Positions 19,154 through 28,796 of a stretch of 32,994 bases of DNA are shown here, piece by piece. The notes under the pieces were generated by a model. That model had not been told where the DNA came from and did no database searches. It saw only the letters and a program-made list of their open reading frames with translations. Position 1 is the stretch's first letter. Each line of letters opens with the position of its first letter. The position numbers and the translations under genes were made by a program. This DNA is from Spartobacteria bacterium (GTDB lineage: Bacteria > Verrucomicrobiota > Verrucomicrobiia > Chthoniobacterales > Terrimicrobiaceae): positions 1 through 32,994 of the forward strand of contig CANMQB010000005.1 in NCBI GenBank assembly GCA_947499885.1, read 5' to 3'.

Positions 19154-21147
19154 CCAAAAGCCCTGAAACAGTCGTCATTCGACGCATCACTCCCTCGCTG
19201 GACAATGCCCGCTATGCCATTAAGCGCTCTGTGGGTGGAGATATCACGGTGGAAGCCGATATTTTTAAGGAGGGTCACGATGAATTGTCTGCACTTCTCA
19301 AGTGGCGCCGGCTTGGTGACAAGGCTTGGAGTGAAGTGGCAATGCGCCCGCTGGAGAACGACCGATGGACAGCCACTCTTTGCGTCACCGCCGAGGGCGG
19401 TTGGGAGTACACCATCGAGGCTTGGGGGGATGTCTTTTTTTCGTGGCAGCATGAGTTGGAGAAAAAATTTGCCGCAGGGCTCCGTGATCTGCAGAGCGAG
19501 ATTCTCGAGGGGGCAGCCTTCATCGAGTCTGCTGCTCTCCGTGCCGGTAAGACTCCTGATGGGGAGGCGTTGAAAAAAACCGGAGCTGCGATGCGTGTGG
19601 CTGACGTGCAGCAAGCTCATGATCTCGCCCATGACCCCATACTGTGTGCTCTCATGCGAGTCTATGCCGACCGCTCGCTCTCCACGATCGCCGAGCCGTA
19701 TCATCCGGTTTGGGTGGATCGTGAACGGGCCGCATTTGCGGCTTGGTATGAGTTTTTTCCGCGTTCGGCGGAGGGTAAGGCGGACTCAGGCTCGACTTTT
19801 CGCCAGTGCCTGCCGCGCATCGACGATGCGAAGTCGATGGGATTTGATGTGATTTACTTTCCACCCATCCACCCTATTGGCACCACGAAACGCAAGGGGC
19901 GAAATAATTCTCTCACATGCGAATCCGGCGAGCCTGGCGTTCCTTACGCCATTGGCAACAACAAGCAGGGAGTGAATGGCGGGGGTCACAAAGACGTTGC
20001 GCCTGAGCTCGGCTCGCTCGAGGACTTCGATTGGCTCGTTAACGAAATTCGCAATCGAGGCATGGAGATCGCGCTCGATTTTGCCATCAACTGCTCGCCC
20101 GACCATCCCTACGTGCACGCGCATCCGGAGTGGTTTTTCAAGCGTCCAGATGGATCGATCAAATATGCCGAGAACCCGCCAAAGAAATACGAGGACGTCT
20201 ATCCTCTGAATTTTCATAACGCCAACTGGCGCGAGCTCTGGGACGAGTTGCGGGATGTCCTTCTCTTCTGGTGCCGGCATGGGGTGGGTATTTTTCGCGT
20301 GGATAATCCCCACACGAAACCGGTTGCATTCTGGGAATGGGTGATCGCCGAGGTGAAGGCTGAATTCCCTAGTACCATCTTTCTCAGTGAAGCCTTCACG
20401 CGGCCTAAAATGATGCAAGAACTTGCCAAGGTCGGATTCACTCAGAGCTACACGTATTTCACGTGGAGAAACACGAAGTACGAACTCTCAGAGTATCTCA
20501 CCGAACTCACCACGCCTCCACTGCGGGACTTTTTCCGTGCAAATTTTTTCGCCAACACTCCGGATATTCTTCCCGAGTACCTGCAACATGCAGGTCGCCC
20601 GGGTTTTTTGATTCGCGCCGTGCTGGCCTCGATGTCGGTGCCTGTCTATGGCATCTACAGCGGTTTCGAGCTTTGCGAAAATGCACCGGTTCCTGGCAAG
20701 GAGGAGTATATCGACTCCGAGAAATATCAGTTCAAAGGTCGAGACTGGAATGCTCCCGGCAATATTAAGGAATACATGACGCGCCTAAACCAAATCCGTA
20801 GGCAGAATCGTGCTCTCCGCGAATACGACAACCTTCGCATCCACACGGCCGAGAACGACCAGGTCCTCTGCTTCAGTAAATCTACTGCGGCACTCGATAA
20901 CATCATTGTCGTTGTTGTAAGCCTCGATCCTCGGAACTCCCAAAGCTCGATAATCCACCTTCCGCTCGAGCAATTCGGCATCGGTCCGGATGAAGAATAC
21001 CAGATGGATGATCTTCTCGCCGGGGAAAAATTTTTCTGGCGGGGTGCTCGCAATTTCATTGCCCTCGACCCACACAGCCGTCCAGCCCACGTTTTTCGAG
21101 TGCGGCGTTCCATCGGCCGCGAAGCTGGTGAGACGCTTTATGCGTGA
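19150..21147 (+). CDS. glgE: Alpha-1,4-glucan:maltose-1-phosphate maltosyltransferase (GH13, GlgE)
   Basis: AAWYEFFPRSA, GFDVIYFPPIHPIGTTKRKGRNN, NCSPDHPYVHAHPEWF, GIFRVDNPHTKPVAFWEWVI (nucleophile Asp), IFLSEAFTRPKMM (acid Glu). Start ATG overlaps the upstream stop. Confidence 0.95.
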   Translation: MTKSPETVVIRRITPSLDNARYAIKRSVGGDITVEADIFKEGHDELSALLKWRRLGDKAWSEVAMRPLENDRWTATLCVTAEGGWEYTIEAWGDVFFSWQHELEKKFAAGLRDLQSEILEGAAFIESAALRAGKTPDGEALKKTGAAMRVADVQQAHDLAHDPILCALMRVYADRSLSTIAEPYHPVWVDRERAAFAAWYEFFPRSAEGKADSGSTFRQCLPRIDDAKSMGFDVIYFPPIHPIGTTKRKGRNNSLTCESGEPGVPYAIGNNKQGVNGGGHKDVAPELGSLEDFDWLVNEIRNRGMEIALDFAINCSPDHPYVHAHPEWFFKRPDGSIKYAENPPKKYEDVYPLNFHNANWRELWDELRDVLLFWCRHGVGIFRVDNPHTKPVAFWEWVIAEVKAEFPSTIFLSEAFTRPKMMQELAKVGFTQSYTYFTWRNTKYELSEYLTELTTPPLRDFFRANFFANTPDILPEYLQHAGRPGFLIRAVLASMSVPVYGIYSGFELCENAPVPGKEEYIDSEKYQFKGRDWNAPGNIKEYMTRLNQIRRQNRALREYDNLRIHTAENDQVLCFSKSTAALDNIIVVVVSLDPRNSQSSIIHLPLEQFGIGPDEEYQMDDLLAGEKFFWRGARNFIALDPHSRPAHVFRVRRSIGREAGETLYA

Positions 21148-21203
21148 GATTGGTGGTACGAGGCTTGACTTGTCCGTCCCTGAACTCCGAACATGATCCG
21201 TTC

Positions 21204-21719
21204 ATGACAGCGACTGAAATTTTTGGCCGTCTCAACGGCGTGCAGGCAGGTGAAGTTTTAAACTGGCTCGCCGAAAACGACCGCAACGCCTACAAAAGTG
21301 CGGCTTCCATGCTGGCCACTCGCCGCAAACTTCGTCCCATCTTTGTCGAGCGCAAACCGAGGGAGGAGCGCAACCAGTGGATCAAGGATTCCTTGTCACG
21401 TCCCGCCAATGCGGATCTCGCGCTCGAAATCCTCCAAGTCTGGACGCTGGGATCTAATGAAGCGATGGTTTGCGACTTTTTGGATGCTCTCGCCATTCCC
21501 CATAATGGAAAGGGTCTGATTGACGATTTACCGTCCGAGCCGGATGGCGAACGTGTTTCAAAGGCTGTGGACGCCATCCTTGCAAAATATCCTGCCTCCT
21601 CTGTTTTTGTGTATCTACATCTTTTCAGTGGCATGGATTCGGTGGGCTGGCCTGTTCTCAAAGGCCTTCTTGAGACGCATTCGGAGCTGACAGCCGACAA
21701 GGCGCTCTCTCTTTCATGA
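21204..21719 (+). CDS. Conserved-looking hypothetical protein
   Basis: 171 aa ORF MTATEIFGRLNGVQAGEVLNWLAENDRNAYKSA...; stop overlaps the gmhA start (ATGA). Confidence 0.6.
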   Translation: MTATEIFGRLNGVQAGEVLNWLAENDRNAYKSAASMLATRRKLRPIFVERKPREERNQWIKDSLSRPANADLALEILQVWTLGSNEAMVCDFLDALAIPHNGKGLIDDLPSEPDGERVSKAVDAILAKYPASSVFVYLHLFSGMDSVGWPVLKGLLETHSELTADKALSLS

Positions 21720-22282
21720 GCCCATTTACCGATTCTCTCAACTCGGCTTTGGAAACGCTGCAGTCCCTCCGTGTCTTAGAGCCGAAAATCACCGAAGCCG
21801 CCGATCTTGTTCTGGCCTGCTTGAAGTCAGGCGGGAAACTTCTCGTTTGTGGCAATGGTGGCAGTGCAGCCGATAGCGGCCACATCGCCACCGAGTTCAC
21901 CTGCCGTTTTCAAGGTGACAGGCGACCATATCCCGCGATCGCCCTGAGTTCAGATGGAGGGCTCCTGACTGCCATTGGAAACGACTACGCTTTTCAGGAT
22001 ATCTTCGCCCGCCAAGTCCGGGCTTTTGGGAAACCGGGGGATGTCTTTATTGGGCTCTCCACCAGCGGAAAGTCACGCAACGTCCTTTCTGCCATCGAGG
22101 AAGCCAAGCGCCTTGGCGTTCGGAGTATCGTTCTGCTGGGCAAGGGTGGGGGATTCACCAAAGGTGCCGCTGACATTGAAATTCACGTTGCAGGCACCGT
22201 CACTGCTCGCATTCAAGAAGCCCACAAGTTCTTACTTCACGTCATCTGCGAACTGGTCGAACCGGGCCTGGAGAAGGAATAA
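21716..22282 (+). CDS. gmhA: SIS-domain phosphoheptose isomerase
   Basis: GGKLLVCGNGGSAADSGHIATEFTCRF...LSSDGGLLTAIGNDYAFQDIFARQVRAFGKPGDVFIGLSTSGKSRNVL. Confidence 0.93.
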   Translation: MSPFTDSLNSALETLQSLRVLEPKITEAADLVLACLKSGGKLLVCGNGGSAADSGHIATEFTCRFQGDRRPYPAIALSSDGGLLTAIGNDYAFQDIFARQVRAFGKPGDVFIGLSTSGKSRNVLSAIEEAKRLGVRSIVLLGKGGGFTKGAADIEIHVAGTVTARIQEAHKFLLHVICELVEPGLEKE

Positions 22283-22343
22283 ATCGAGTTTCCGCGCGGC
22301 CTGAATGTCCGCCTCACCTCGTGTGTGATGATTTGGCTGCGGT

Positions 22344-23603
22344 TCAGGCTTTGACGCGTTCGATTTCGGCGCCGAGTTCATTCAATTTCTCATCAATCGA
22401 TTCATATCCGCGGTCGATGTGATACACACGATTCACCTCGGTGACGCCATCCGCTTGGAGGCCTGCTAGGACGAGTGCAGCAGAGGCTCTGAGGTCACTG
22501 GCCATGACCGGGGCACCGCTGAGCTTGGGCACTCCGGTAATGACTGCAGTGGGGCCTTGGAGATCGATATTTGCGCCCATACGTTTGAGTTCAGCCACGT
22601 GCATGAAGCGGTTTGGAAAAACATGTTCGCTGACGACGCTGATTCCCTCTGTGGTTGCGAGGAGGGCACACATTTGAGCCTGCATGTCGGTTGGGAAGCC
22701 AGGGTAGGGGACCGTGTCCAATTTGAGCGCGCGGCGCTTGGTTCCTGGAGAAACGGAAACTTTATTGCCGTTTACGGTAATCTGAAAACCGGCCTCACGC
22801 AGTGGGGAAGTGACGGCAAGAAGGTGGTCGGGGTTGACTCGGCTTACGGTCACTTCGTCCCCAGAAATCGCGCCGGCGACGAGAAAGGTGCCGGCTTCGA
22901 TCCTGTCGGGGATGACTTCATGCTTTGCTCCATGGAGTTCTTTCACGCCTTCGATGGTGATTCGACGAGTTCCAGCGCCATCAATTTTCGCTCCCATGGC
23001 GATGAGGAAATTCGCCAGATCCACGACTTCGGGTTCCTCGGCAGCCCCGTCAATGATGGTTTCCCCGTCGGCAAGAACTGCTGCCATCATCACGTTTCCT
23101 GTGCCAAGGACAGTGGATCCAAACGTGCTGCGGAGTGAAATGGTCGCGCCAGTCAGTTTGGGCGCGAGAATCATGACATTGCCGTTGCTGACTTTCACCG
23201 CTGCGCCGAGGGCTTCAAATCCCCGCAAGTGGAGATCAATCGGGCGATCACCAATCACGCATCCGCCTGGAAGGGAGACAGTGGCCTGGTGTTCGCGTCC
23301 CAGGAGTGGGCCGAGAATGCAGACCGAGGCCCGCATCTTGCGTACGATATCGTAGGGAGCGTGTGTTTTGACTTTTTCTGCGCGGATTTGAACCATTCCG
23401 CTCGCCCGTTCCACTTCGCACCCCAGTTCGCTCAGGATCGTGAGCATGTAGTGGATGTCGCTGAGGTCTGGAACTCGTGAGATGGTGCACGGTTCCTTCG
23501 TCAGGAGTGTGGCTGCGAGTATTGGTAGGGCGGAGTTTTTTGAACCGCTAATTTTAACATTGCCGCGAAGACGGCGTCCGCCGTGAACCAAAATTTTATC
23601 CAT
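22344..23603 (-). CDS. murA: UDP-N-acetylglucosamine 1-carboxyvinyltransferase
   Basis: LVHGGRRLRGNVKISGSKNSALPILAATLL; active-site Cys context LPGGCVIGDRPIDLHLRGFEALGA. Confidence 0.97.
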   Translation of the reverse strand: MDKILVHGGRRLRGNVKISGSKNSALPILAATLLTKEPCTISRVPDLSDIHYMLTILSELGCEVERASGMVQIRAEKVKTHAPYDIVRKMRASVCILGPLLGREHQATVSLPGGCVIGDRPIDLHLRGFEALGAAVKVSNGNVMILAPKLTGATISLRSTFGSTVLGTGNVMMAAVLADGETIIDGAAEEPEVVDLANFLIAMGAKIDGAGTRRITIEGVKELHGAKHEVIPDRIEAGTFLVAGAISGDEVTVSRVNPDHLLAVTSPLREAGFQITVNGNKVSVSPGTKRRALKLDTVPYPGFPTDMQAQMCALLATTEGISVVSEHVFPNRFMHVAELKRMGANIDLQGPTAVITGVPKLSGAPVMASDLRASAALVLAGLQADGVTEVNRVYHIDRGYESIDEKLNELGAEIERVKA

Positions 23604-24435
23604 GTCTTGCTAAAACGAATCGTTGCACGCCTTGATAATCGCGATGGGCTTCGATGTCTCGATAATTGTTGGCAGCAAGGAGTGCCATCACGCGCTCGGC
23701 TTGGTCATGGCCGATTTCCATGGCCAAGAGGCCGCCACTTGTGAGTCGTAATTTGGATTCGGCGATCAGACGCTCGACGAGTACGAGACCGTCTGGACCG
23801 CCGTCGAGCGCAGAGAGCGGATCATTTTGCACCTCGAGGGAGAGATTTAAAATCTCGGCACTCGGGATATAGGGCAGATTTGCCACGATCACATCAAAGG
23901 CACCTGGTACCTCCAGGAGGAGATCGGATTTTATCAATCGCACGCGCTCGTGGAGATCGTGCCGGGTCGCATTTTCAGCAGCGATCGCAAGGGCATCTGA
24001 GGCAAGGTCGCAGGCGGAGACATGCGCCATGGGGAGCTCGAGTGCAAGCGTAAGTGCTATAATCCCGCTACCGGTGCCAACATCGAGGAAGCTTTTTGCT
24101 GCAGACGATGTCTTCAGGATCAGCTCTACGAGTTGTTCAGTCTCCGGGCGAGGAATCAATGCTCGGGCGTCGCACGTAAAAGTGTGTCCACAAAATTCGG
24201 CTGTCCCGAGCAGATGCTGGAGTGGAATTCCCTTTGAGCGGTTTTTTACCAACTCGCGCAGTGGGGCGCGCTCGCTTTCTCCAAGCGGGTGTTCAAACTC
24301 CAGATAAAGATCTATGCGTTTGCGCTTCTTGAGAACGTGCGCGAGCAGGTACTCGGCATTGAGGCGTGGGCTTTCCACGCGGTGCTTCTCAAGGTACGAG
24401 GTGGCCGCATTGAGGACTTCCAGCGTGGTCATCAA
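23596..24435 (-). CDS. prmC: Release factor glutamine methyltransferase
   Basis: ARALIPRPETEQLVEL, FLDVGTGSGIIALTLAL, VIVANLPYIPSAE (NPPY-type motif as NLPY). Overlaps murA by 8 nt. Confidence 0.93.
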   Translation of the reverse strand: MMTTLEVLNAATSYLEKHRVESPRLNAEYLLAHVLKKRKRIDLYLEFEHPLGESERAPLRELVKNRSKGIPLQHLLGTAEFCGHTFTCDARALIPRPETEQLVELILKTSSAAKSFLDVGTGSGIIALTLALELPMAHVSACDLASDALAIAAENATRHDLHERVRLIKSDLLLEVPGAFDVIVANLPYIPSAEILNLSLEVQNDPLSALDGGPDGLVLVERLIAESKLRLTSGGLLAMEIGHDQAERVMALLAANNYRDIEAHRDYQGVQRFVLARHG

Positions 24436-24449
24436 AACGGCTCAGCCCA

Positions 24450-25463
24450 CTATTCGGGATTTTTGGCCTCGAGGGCTTTAACGCGGTTGTAGAGCTTGCG
24501 GATATTTTTGAGCAGAGCGTAATTCTCTTTATATTCGCGGATTGGTTGAGCTGGGGCACCAAACATTATCGTCTTGGATGGCACGTTTTTTGCCAAGCCA
24601 GACATGGCTCCGATCATGACCTGATCCCCGATTTCGATGTGGCCGCTGAGACCTACTTTACCAGCCAACGTGACATAATTGCCAATCCGAGTGCTGCCGG
24701 ATATCCCGACTTGTGCGCAGAGAATGCAGTGCTCGCCAATCGTCACGTTGTGTCCGATCTGAACGAGGTTGTCGATTTTTGTGCCGCGTTGAATCCAAGT
24801 GCGACCGAAACGGGCGCGATCAACAGCGGAGTTGGCACCGATTTCCACATCATCGTCGATTTGGACGCTGCCAGTCTGTGGGATTTTTTGCTGGCATCCG
24901 TCGCGGAATTCATAGCCGAAACCATCTGCTCCGATGACAACTCCGGAGTGAAGAACTACTCTGTTGCCGATGCGGCAACGCTCGCGGATCGTCACATTGG
25001 GATGGAGATGGCAGTGGCTTCCTAGTGTCACTTCTTGACCGATGAAGCATTTGGCTTCGATGGTTGCATGGCTTCCAATTCGAGCACCCTTTTCAATGAC
25101 AACAAGCGGTCCAATGGTGCATCCCTCGCCGATTACTGCCTCTGGCGAAATGACGGCGCTGGGATGAATGCCGGGAGCGTGCGTGATGGGTTGTGGGGTA
25201 AAGAGCGGGAGAATCTGAGCAAAGGCTGCACTGGGATCTTCCACATAGAGCCCATGGGCTGGAATCTGCTCCGTAAAAGACTCCGGGAGCAGGACTGCCG
25301 TGGCGCGCGTCTTGCGCAGTGCGCCTAGGTATTTCGGATTTCCAAAAAACGAGATATCACCCGGGTTGGCATCCGCCAAGGAAGCAACGCTGGAAATTTC
25401 GGCGTCTTCGGATTCCGGAGCGAGCCGGGCGCTTACACGCCCGGCGAGTTCACGGAGAGTCAT
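24450..25463 (-). CDS. lpxD: UDP-3-O-acylglucosamine N-acyltransferase
   Basis: ISSVASLADANPGDISFFGNPKYLGAL...; left-handed beta-helix hexapeptides; VVIGADGFGYEFRDGCQQKIPQTGSVQIDDDVEIGANSAVDRA. Confidence 0.95.
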   Translation of the reverse strand: MTLRELAGRVSARLAPESEDAEISSVASLADANPGDISFFGNPKYLGALRKTRATAVLLPESFTEQIPAHGLYVEDPSAAFAQILPLFTPQPITHAPGIHPSAVISPEAVIGEGCTIGPLVVIEKGARIGSHATIEAKCFIGQEVTLGSHCHLHPNVTIRERCRIGNRVVLHSGVVIGADGFGYEFRDGCQQKIPQTGSVQIDDDVEIGANSAVDRARFGRTWIQRGTKIDNLVQIGHNVTIGEHCILCAQVGISGSTRIGNYVTLAGKVGLSGHIEIGDQVMIGAMSGLAKNVPSKTIMFGAPAQPIREYKENYALLKNIRKLYNRVKALEAKNPE

Positions 25464-26068
25464 TAAGGCTTGCTGGTCTTGCTTGCGGCGGGCTTACCGG
25501 CGTCCTTGTTCAAAATTTCGATGATATCCTTACTGAAATCGAAATTTGGAGCAGAGAACAGCACGACTGGAACTTGGCCCATGCTGATGCCCGATTTATC
25601 AAGGACGAGGTCGTAAGCGGAGCTTTTGATCTTCTCGTTCACGATTTTCATGATGTCGTCGATGATGTCTTTGCGCATGCGGACGAATTGCTCTTGAAGT
25701 TGGCGTTCGCGGGTGCCACGGAATTCCGCGATTTCGCGGTCGAGATTACGGGCTTCGGCAACTTTTTCATCACGTCCCTTGGCAGCTTTTTCCTTGGCGT
25801 CTTTGCTGAGCTCGGGCTTTTCGAGGTCTGCGTTGACTTTGTTAATTTCCTCCATCGCTTTTTTGAGGGTCTCGAGGCGGTCGTCGAGTTCCTTTTTGGC
25901 TGCGGCGCGGGATTCGTTAAGCTTAGCCTCTGCGTCCTTCGTGCGGTAGTATTGAGTGAAGACGGCATTCATGTCGAGAATGCCCACCTTCATCTGGGCG
26001 TTCGCCGAAGGCGTGAACGCGAGCACTGCGGTGGTGAGGAGAGCGACTGTGAGTAATGATTTGAGCAT
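25463..26068 (-). CDS. OmpH/Skp family periplasmic chaperone
   Basis: Signal peptide MLKSLLTVALLTTAVLAFTPSANA, KVGILDMNAVFTQYYRTKDAEAKLNE, coiled-coil region; between bamA and lpxD. Confidence 0.88.
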   Translation of the reverse strand: MLKSLLTVALLTTAVLAFTPSANAQMKVGILDMNAVFTQYYRTKDAEAKLNESRAAAKKELDDRLETLKKAMEEINKVNADLEKPELSKDAKEKAAKGRDEKVAEARNLDREIAEFRGTRERQLQEQFVRMRKDIIDDIMKIVNEKIKSSAYDLVLDKSGISMGQVPVVLFSAPNFDFSKDIIEILNKDAGKPAASKTSKP

Positions 26069-26241
26069 TGTGGTTTGTATTTGGATTGTTGGGTTAAAAT
26101 GAAAAAGCCCGGTCGTAAATTGCACGGAAATCGAAATTGGTCAAGAGCCTTTGGTTGCCTCATGCGGGGCATCACAGCATCATAAGAAAAAGATTCGATT
26201 TCTTTTGGTTTGTATCTTTGCTGATTTCAGGCGGCTGAGAA

Positions 26242-28656
26242 TTAGAATTGATAGCCGATGTTGAAATTGAATTTCCCGGGAGGTCCATTCCAAGTATCGT
26301 AAACGACTGGAATGCCGTAGTCCACGCGGATGGGGCCGATTGGGAGATCGAGGCGGAGGCCAAAGCCTACGTCCACATTGGCAGTCGAGCTTCCGAAATC
26401 GTACGCATCTCCGTTGACAAAGCCGGCATCGGTGAAGACTGCGCCACGCACGCGGCTAATGATTGGGAAGGTAAGCTCCAGAGTCACATAGGCTAGGGAG
26501 TTGCCGCCGATAGGGTTGTCGTCAACATCAACGGGGCCGACCTCGCGGAAGTTGAAACCTCGCATGTTGTTGGCGCCACCGAGGTAGAGACGGTCGAAAA
26601 TGGGAACGCCGTTTCCGTAGCCGTCGTCTTCATTGGACTCTCCGCCACCCCAGCCATTGACTACGGCCAGTTGGCCTTTGGTCATAAAAATCATGTCCCA
26701 TGGAAGAGGGAAGTATTTCGAGCCTTCGAGCGAGATTCCGTAGTCTTGAACCGTGCCGCCGAGAAAGCCGCCGGAGAGGAAGCCGGTGAGTTCGAGGAGT
26801 TCTCCCTTGCGGGTGAGGAACAGGCTGTCGCGGGTGTCCCAAACGAGCGAGGTGGTGATGGCACTCTTGTAGTAGGTGCCTGCAGAGTCTTGGATGACCG
26901 GGCCATATTTTCCATTGCTGCTGGTTCCCCCGAACACGCCATCGGCACCATAATAATCGTTGTAGAGATCATCGCCCAAATCGTAAATCACGACGCGCTC
27001 GAAGCGGTATTCTGTGCGGGAAGATAGCGCGCGCCAGACTTGCTGGCGTGTCTGCAAGGCAAAACCCGCGTTTTCCTGGGCATAAACGTTTGAAAGGAAG
27101 TCCGCATTGCGGTAGTAGGCTTCAACGCCGGCCGAGAGTTTATAGCCCAGAAACCATGGCTCGGTGAGTGATGCCACAAAGTCTTGGCGAAGGATACCAT
27201 ACTGGGCACGTATGCGGAAGCGTTGGCCCCCACCGGTTAAGTTTGGCCAATTTGTGATATCGAAGTTGGATTGCTGGATTTCGGCGAATCCGATCAAGCT
27301 GTCGATGGTGCTAAAGCCAGCTCCAAAGTTGAAGGAACCGGTGCGTTTTTCTTCAACAATGACGTTGAGATCTTTGCGGCCCGGCACGACGGTGTTGGTC
27401 GGTTGAGTCTCCACCCGCGAGAAGTAATTGAGGTTTTCCAAGCGCTTTTTGCTGACATCCACCAGAGTTGTGTCATAGACCTCGCCGGGTTTCACCGCCA
27501 ACTCGCGGCGAATGACGCGATCTTGAGTTCTTGTATTTCCTTGGATATTAACAAGATTTATGTATGATTGAACTCCTTCATCCATGCGGTAGGTGAGGTT
27601 CACCGCGCCGGAACCTGCGGGGAGGACTTCTGGAGCCACCACGAGGTCCACGTAGCCACGGCTTCCATAAAAATCCCGAATGGCCTTGATGTCGGCACTC
27701 ATGCCTTTTGGAGTGAAAAGCTGACCGGCATTCATTTTGAGCATGTTGGAAATCTCGCCTGCAGGAACAATGTTTACCCCGTCAAGAGAGAGATTATTAA
27801 CCCTGTACTGAATGCCTTCTGTGATATTGACAACCAGTTCGACACCGCCTTTTTCCAAGGGCTGTGTTTCGATCTGAGAGACTTCGACATCGGCGAATCC
27901 ACGGTTTTGGTAAAGTGTGCGGATTTCGGCACGGTCTTCTTCAACTTGGGAGGGGGTGAGGCGTCCACTCTTGTTGAAGAACGTGAGGATATCCAGCGGC
28001 TTGGTCTTCATGACGGCCCGAAGGTCTTTGGAGAGGACCGAGTCGTTGCCGTTGAAGACGATTTTTTTCACGATAAGCTTTGGGCCTTCCGTGATGGCGA
28101 AGATGACTCGGGCACGATTCTTGCCTGAGATTTCTTCGACGCGGTACTGGACGTTCACATCGGAGTAGTTGCGATCTTCATAGAGGCTCAGGATTTTTTG
28201 GCGGTCTTGCTCGATTTTTTCATCGTTCACGACATCCCCCGGTTTCACCATGAGGTCACGACGTACGCGATTGAGCGGAATGTCCAGTGCGCCTTCGATG
28301 ATCACTTCTTCGACCACTGGGCGGCCTTGTATGAGTACTGTGACTTTAACGCCTTGGTCGAGGGGCTCCGCGAAAAGTCGCACGTTGGAAACGCCGCCGG
28401 TTTGGTAAAGTGCGCGCACATCCTGCTCTGCTGTCCGTTCGCTGTAGGGTTTGCCGACCTTCGTGGCAAGGTTCGCTAGAACGCGATCTTTGGAAATGCT
28501 GGGGGCGCCGACTGTCTCGACCGCGATCTCTTTAATGATCGGGCCGGTGGATTCTCCGGGGCTTTGGGCCTGCATGCTGGGGGAGCCCGCCGCGAGGACA
28601 AGGATAGGAAGCAGCAGGACGATAAGGAGGTTGTTGGCGTTTCGGAGAATTCTCAT
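26242..28656 (-). CDS. bamA: Outer membrane protein assembly factor BamA
   Basis: POTRA repeats (VRALYQTGGVSNVRLF...; NYFSRVETQP), C-terminal barrel GVGLRLDLPIGPIRVDYGIP...FNFNIGYQF with terminal Phe. Confidence 0.96.
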   Translation of the reverse strand: MRILRNANNLLIVLLLPILVLAAGSPSMQAQSPGESTGPIIKEIAVETVGAPSISKDRVLANLATKVGKPYSERTAEQDVRALYQTGGVSNVRLFAEPLDQGVKVTVLIQGRPVVEEVIIEGALDIPLNRVRRDLMVKPGDVVNDEKIEQDRQKILSLYEDRNYSDVNVQYRVEEISGKNRARVIFAITEGPKLIVKKIVFNGNDSVLSKDLRAVMKTKPLDILTFFNKSGRLTPSQVEEDRAEIRTLYQNRGFADVEVSQIETQPLEKGGVELVVNITEGIQYRVNNLSLDGVNIVPAGEISNMLKMNAGQLFTPKGMSADIKAIRDFYGSRGYVDLVVAPEVLPAGSGAVNLTYRMDEGVQSYINLVNIQGNTRTQDRVIRRELAVKPGEVYDTTLVDVSKKRLENLNYFSRVETQPTNTVVPGRKDLNVIVEEKRTGSFNFGAGFSTIDSLIGFAEIQQSNFDITNWPNLTGGGQRFRIRAQYGILRQDFVASLTEPWFLGYKLSAGVEAYYRNADFLSNVYAQENAGFALQTRQQVWRALSSRTEYRFERVVIYDLGDDLYNDYYGADGVFGGTSSNGKYGPVIQDSAGTYYKSAITTSLVWDTRDSLFLTRKGELLELTGFLSGGFLGGTVQDYGISLEGSKYFPLPWDMIFMTKGQLAVVNGWGGGESNEDDGYGNGVPIFDRLYLGGANNMRGFNFREVGPVDVDDNPIGGNSLAYVTLELTFPIISRVRGAVFTDAGFVNGDAYDFGSSTANVDVGFGLRLDLPIGPIRVDYGIPVVYDTWNGPPGKFNFNIGYQF

Positions 28657-28796
28657 GATGTAGGCAGCGACGCACAAATCGGCGGCGACGACTCAGGGAA
28701 TTACTGAAGCCCTCGGGTGAGGTCAAGAAAAGGGTGCGCGATTCGCCTTATGCCAGGCCGATTTTTACATTCCGAATCTCCCCGAAAATCGGGATT

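Noticed and set aside
19786-20418. 210-aa minus-strand ORF inside glgE
   Set aside because: Antisense to the conserved GlgE catalytic domain.
25319-26056. 245-aa plus-strand ORF over skp and the lpxD 5' end
   Set aside because: Antisense to two confident genes; the composition reflects their complementary codons.
28781-28793. CCCGAAAATCGGG hairpin just after the queE stop, considered as a terminator
   Set aside because: Only a 5-bp stem and no U-tract in the queE direction; too weak to call.
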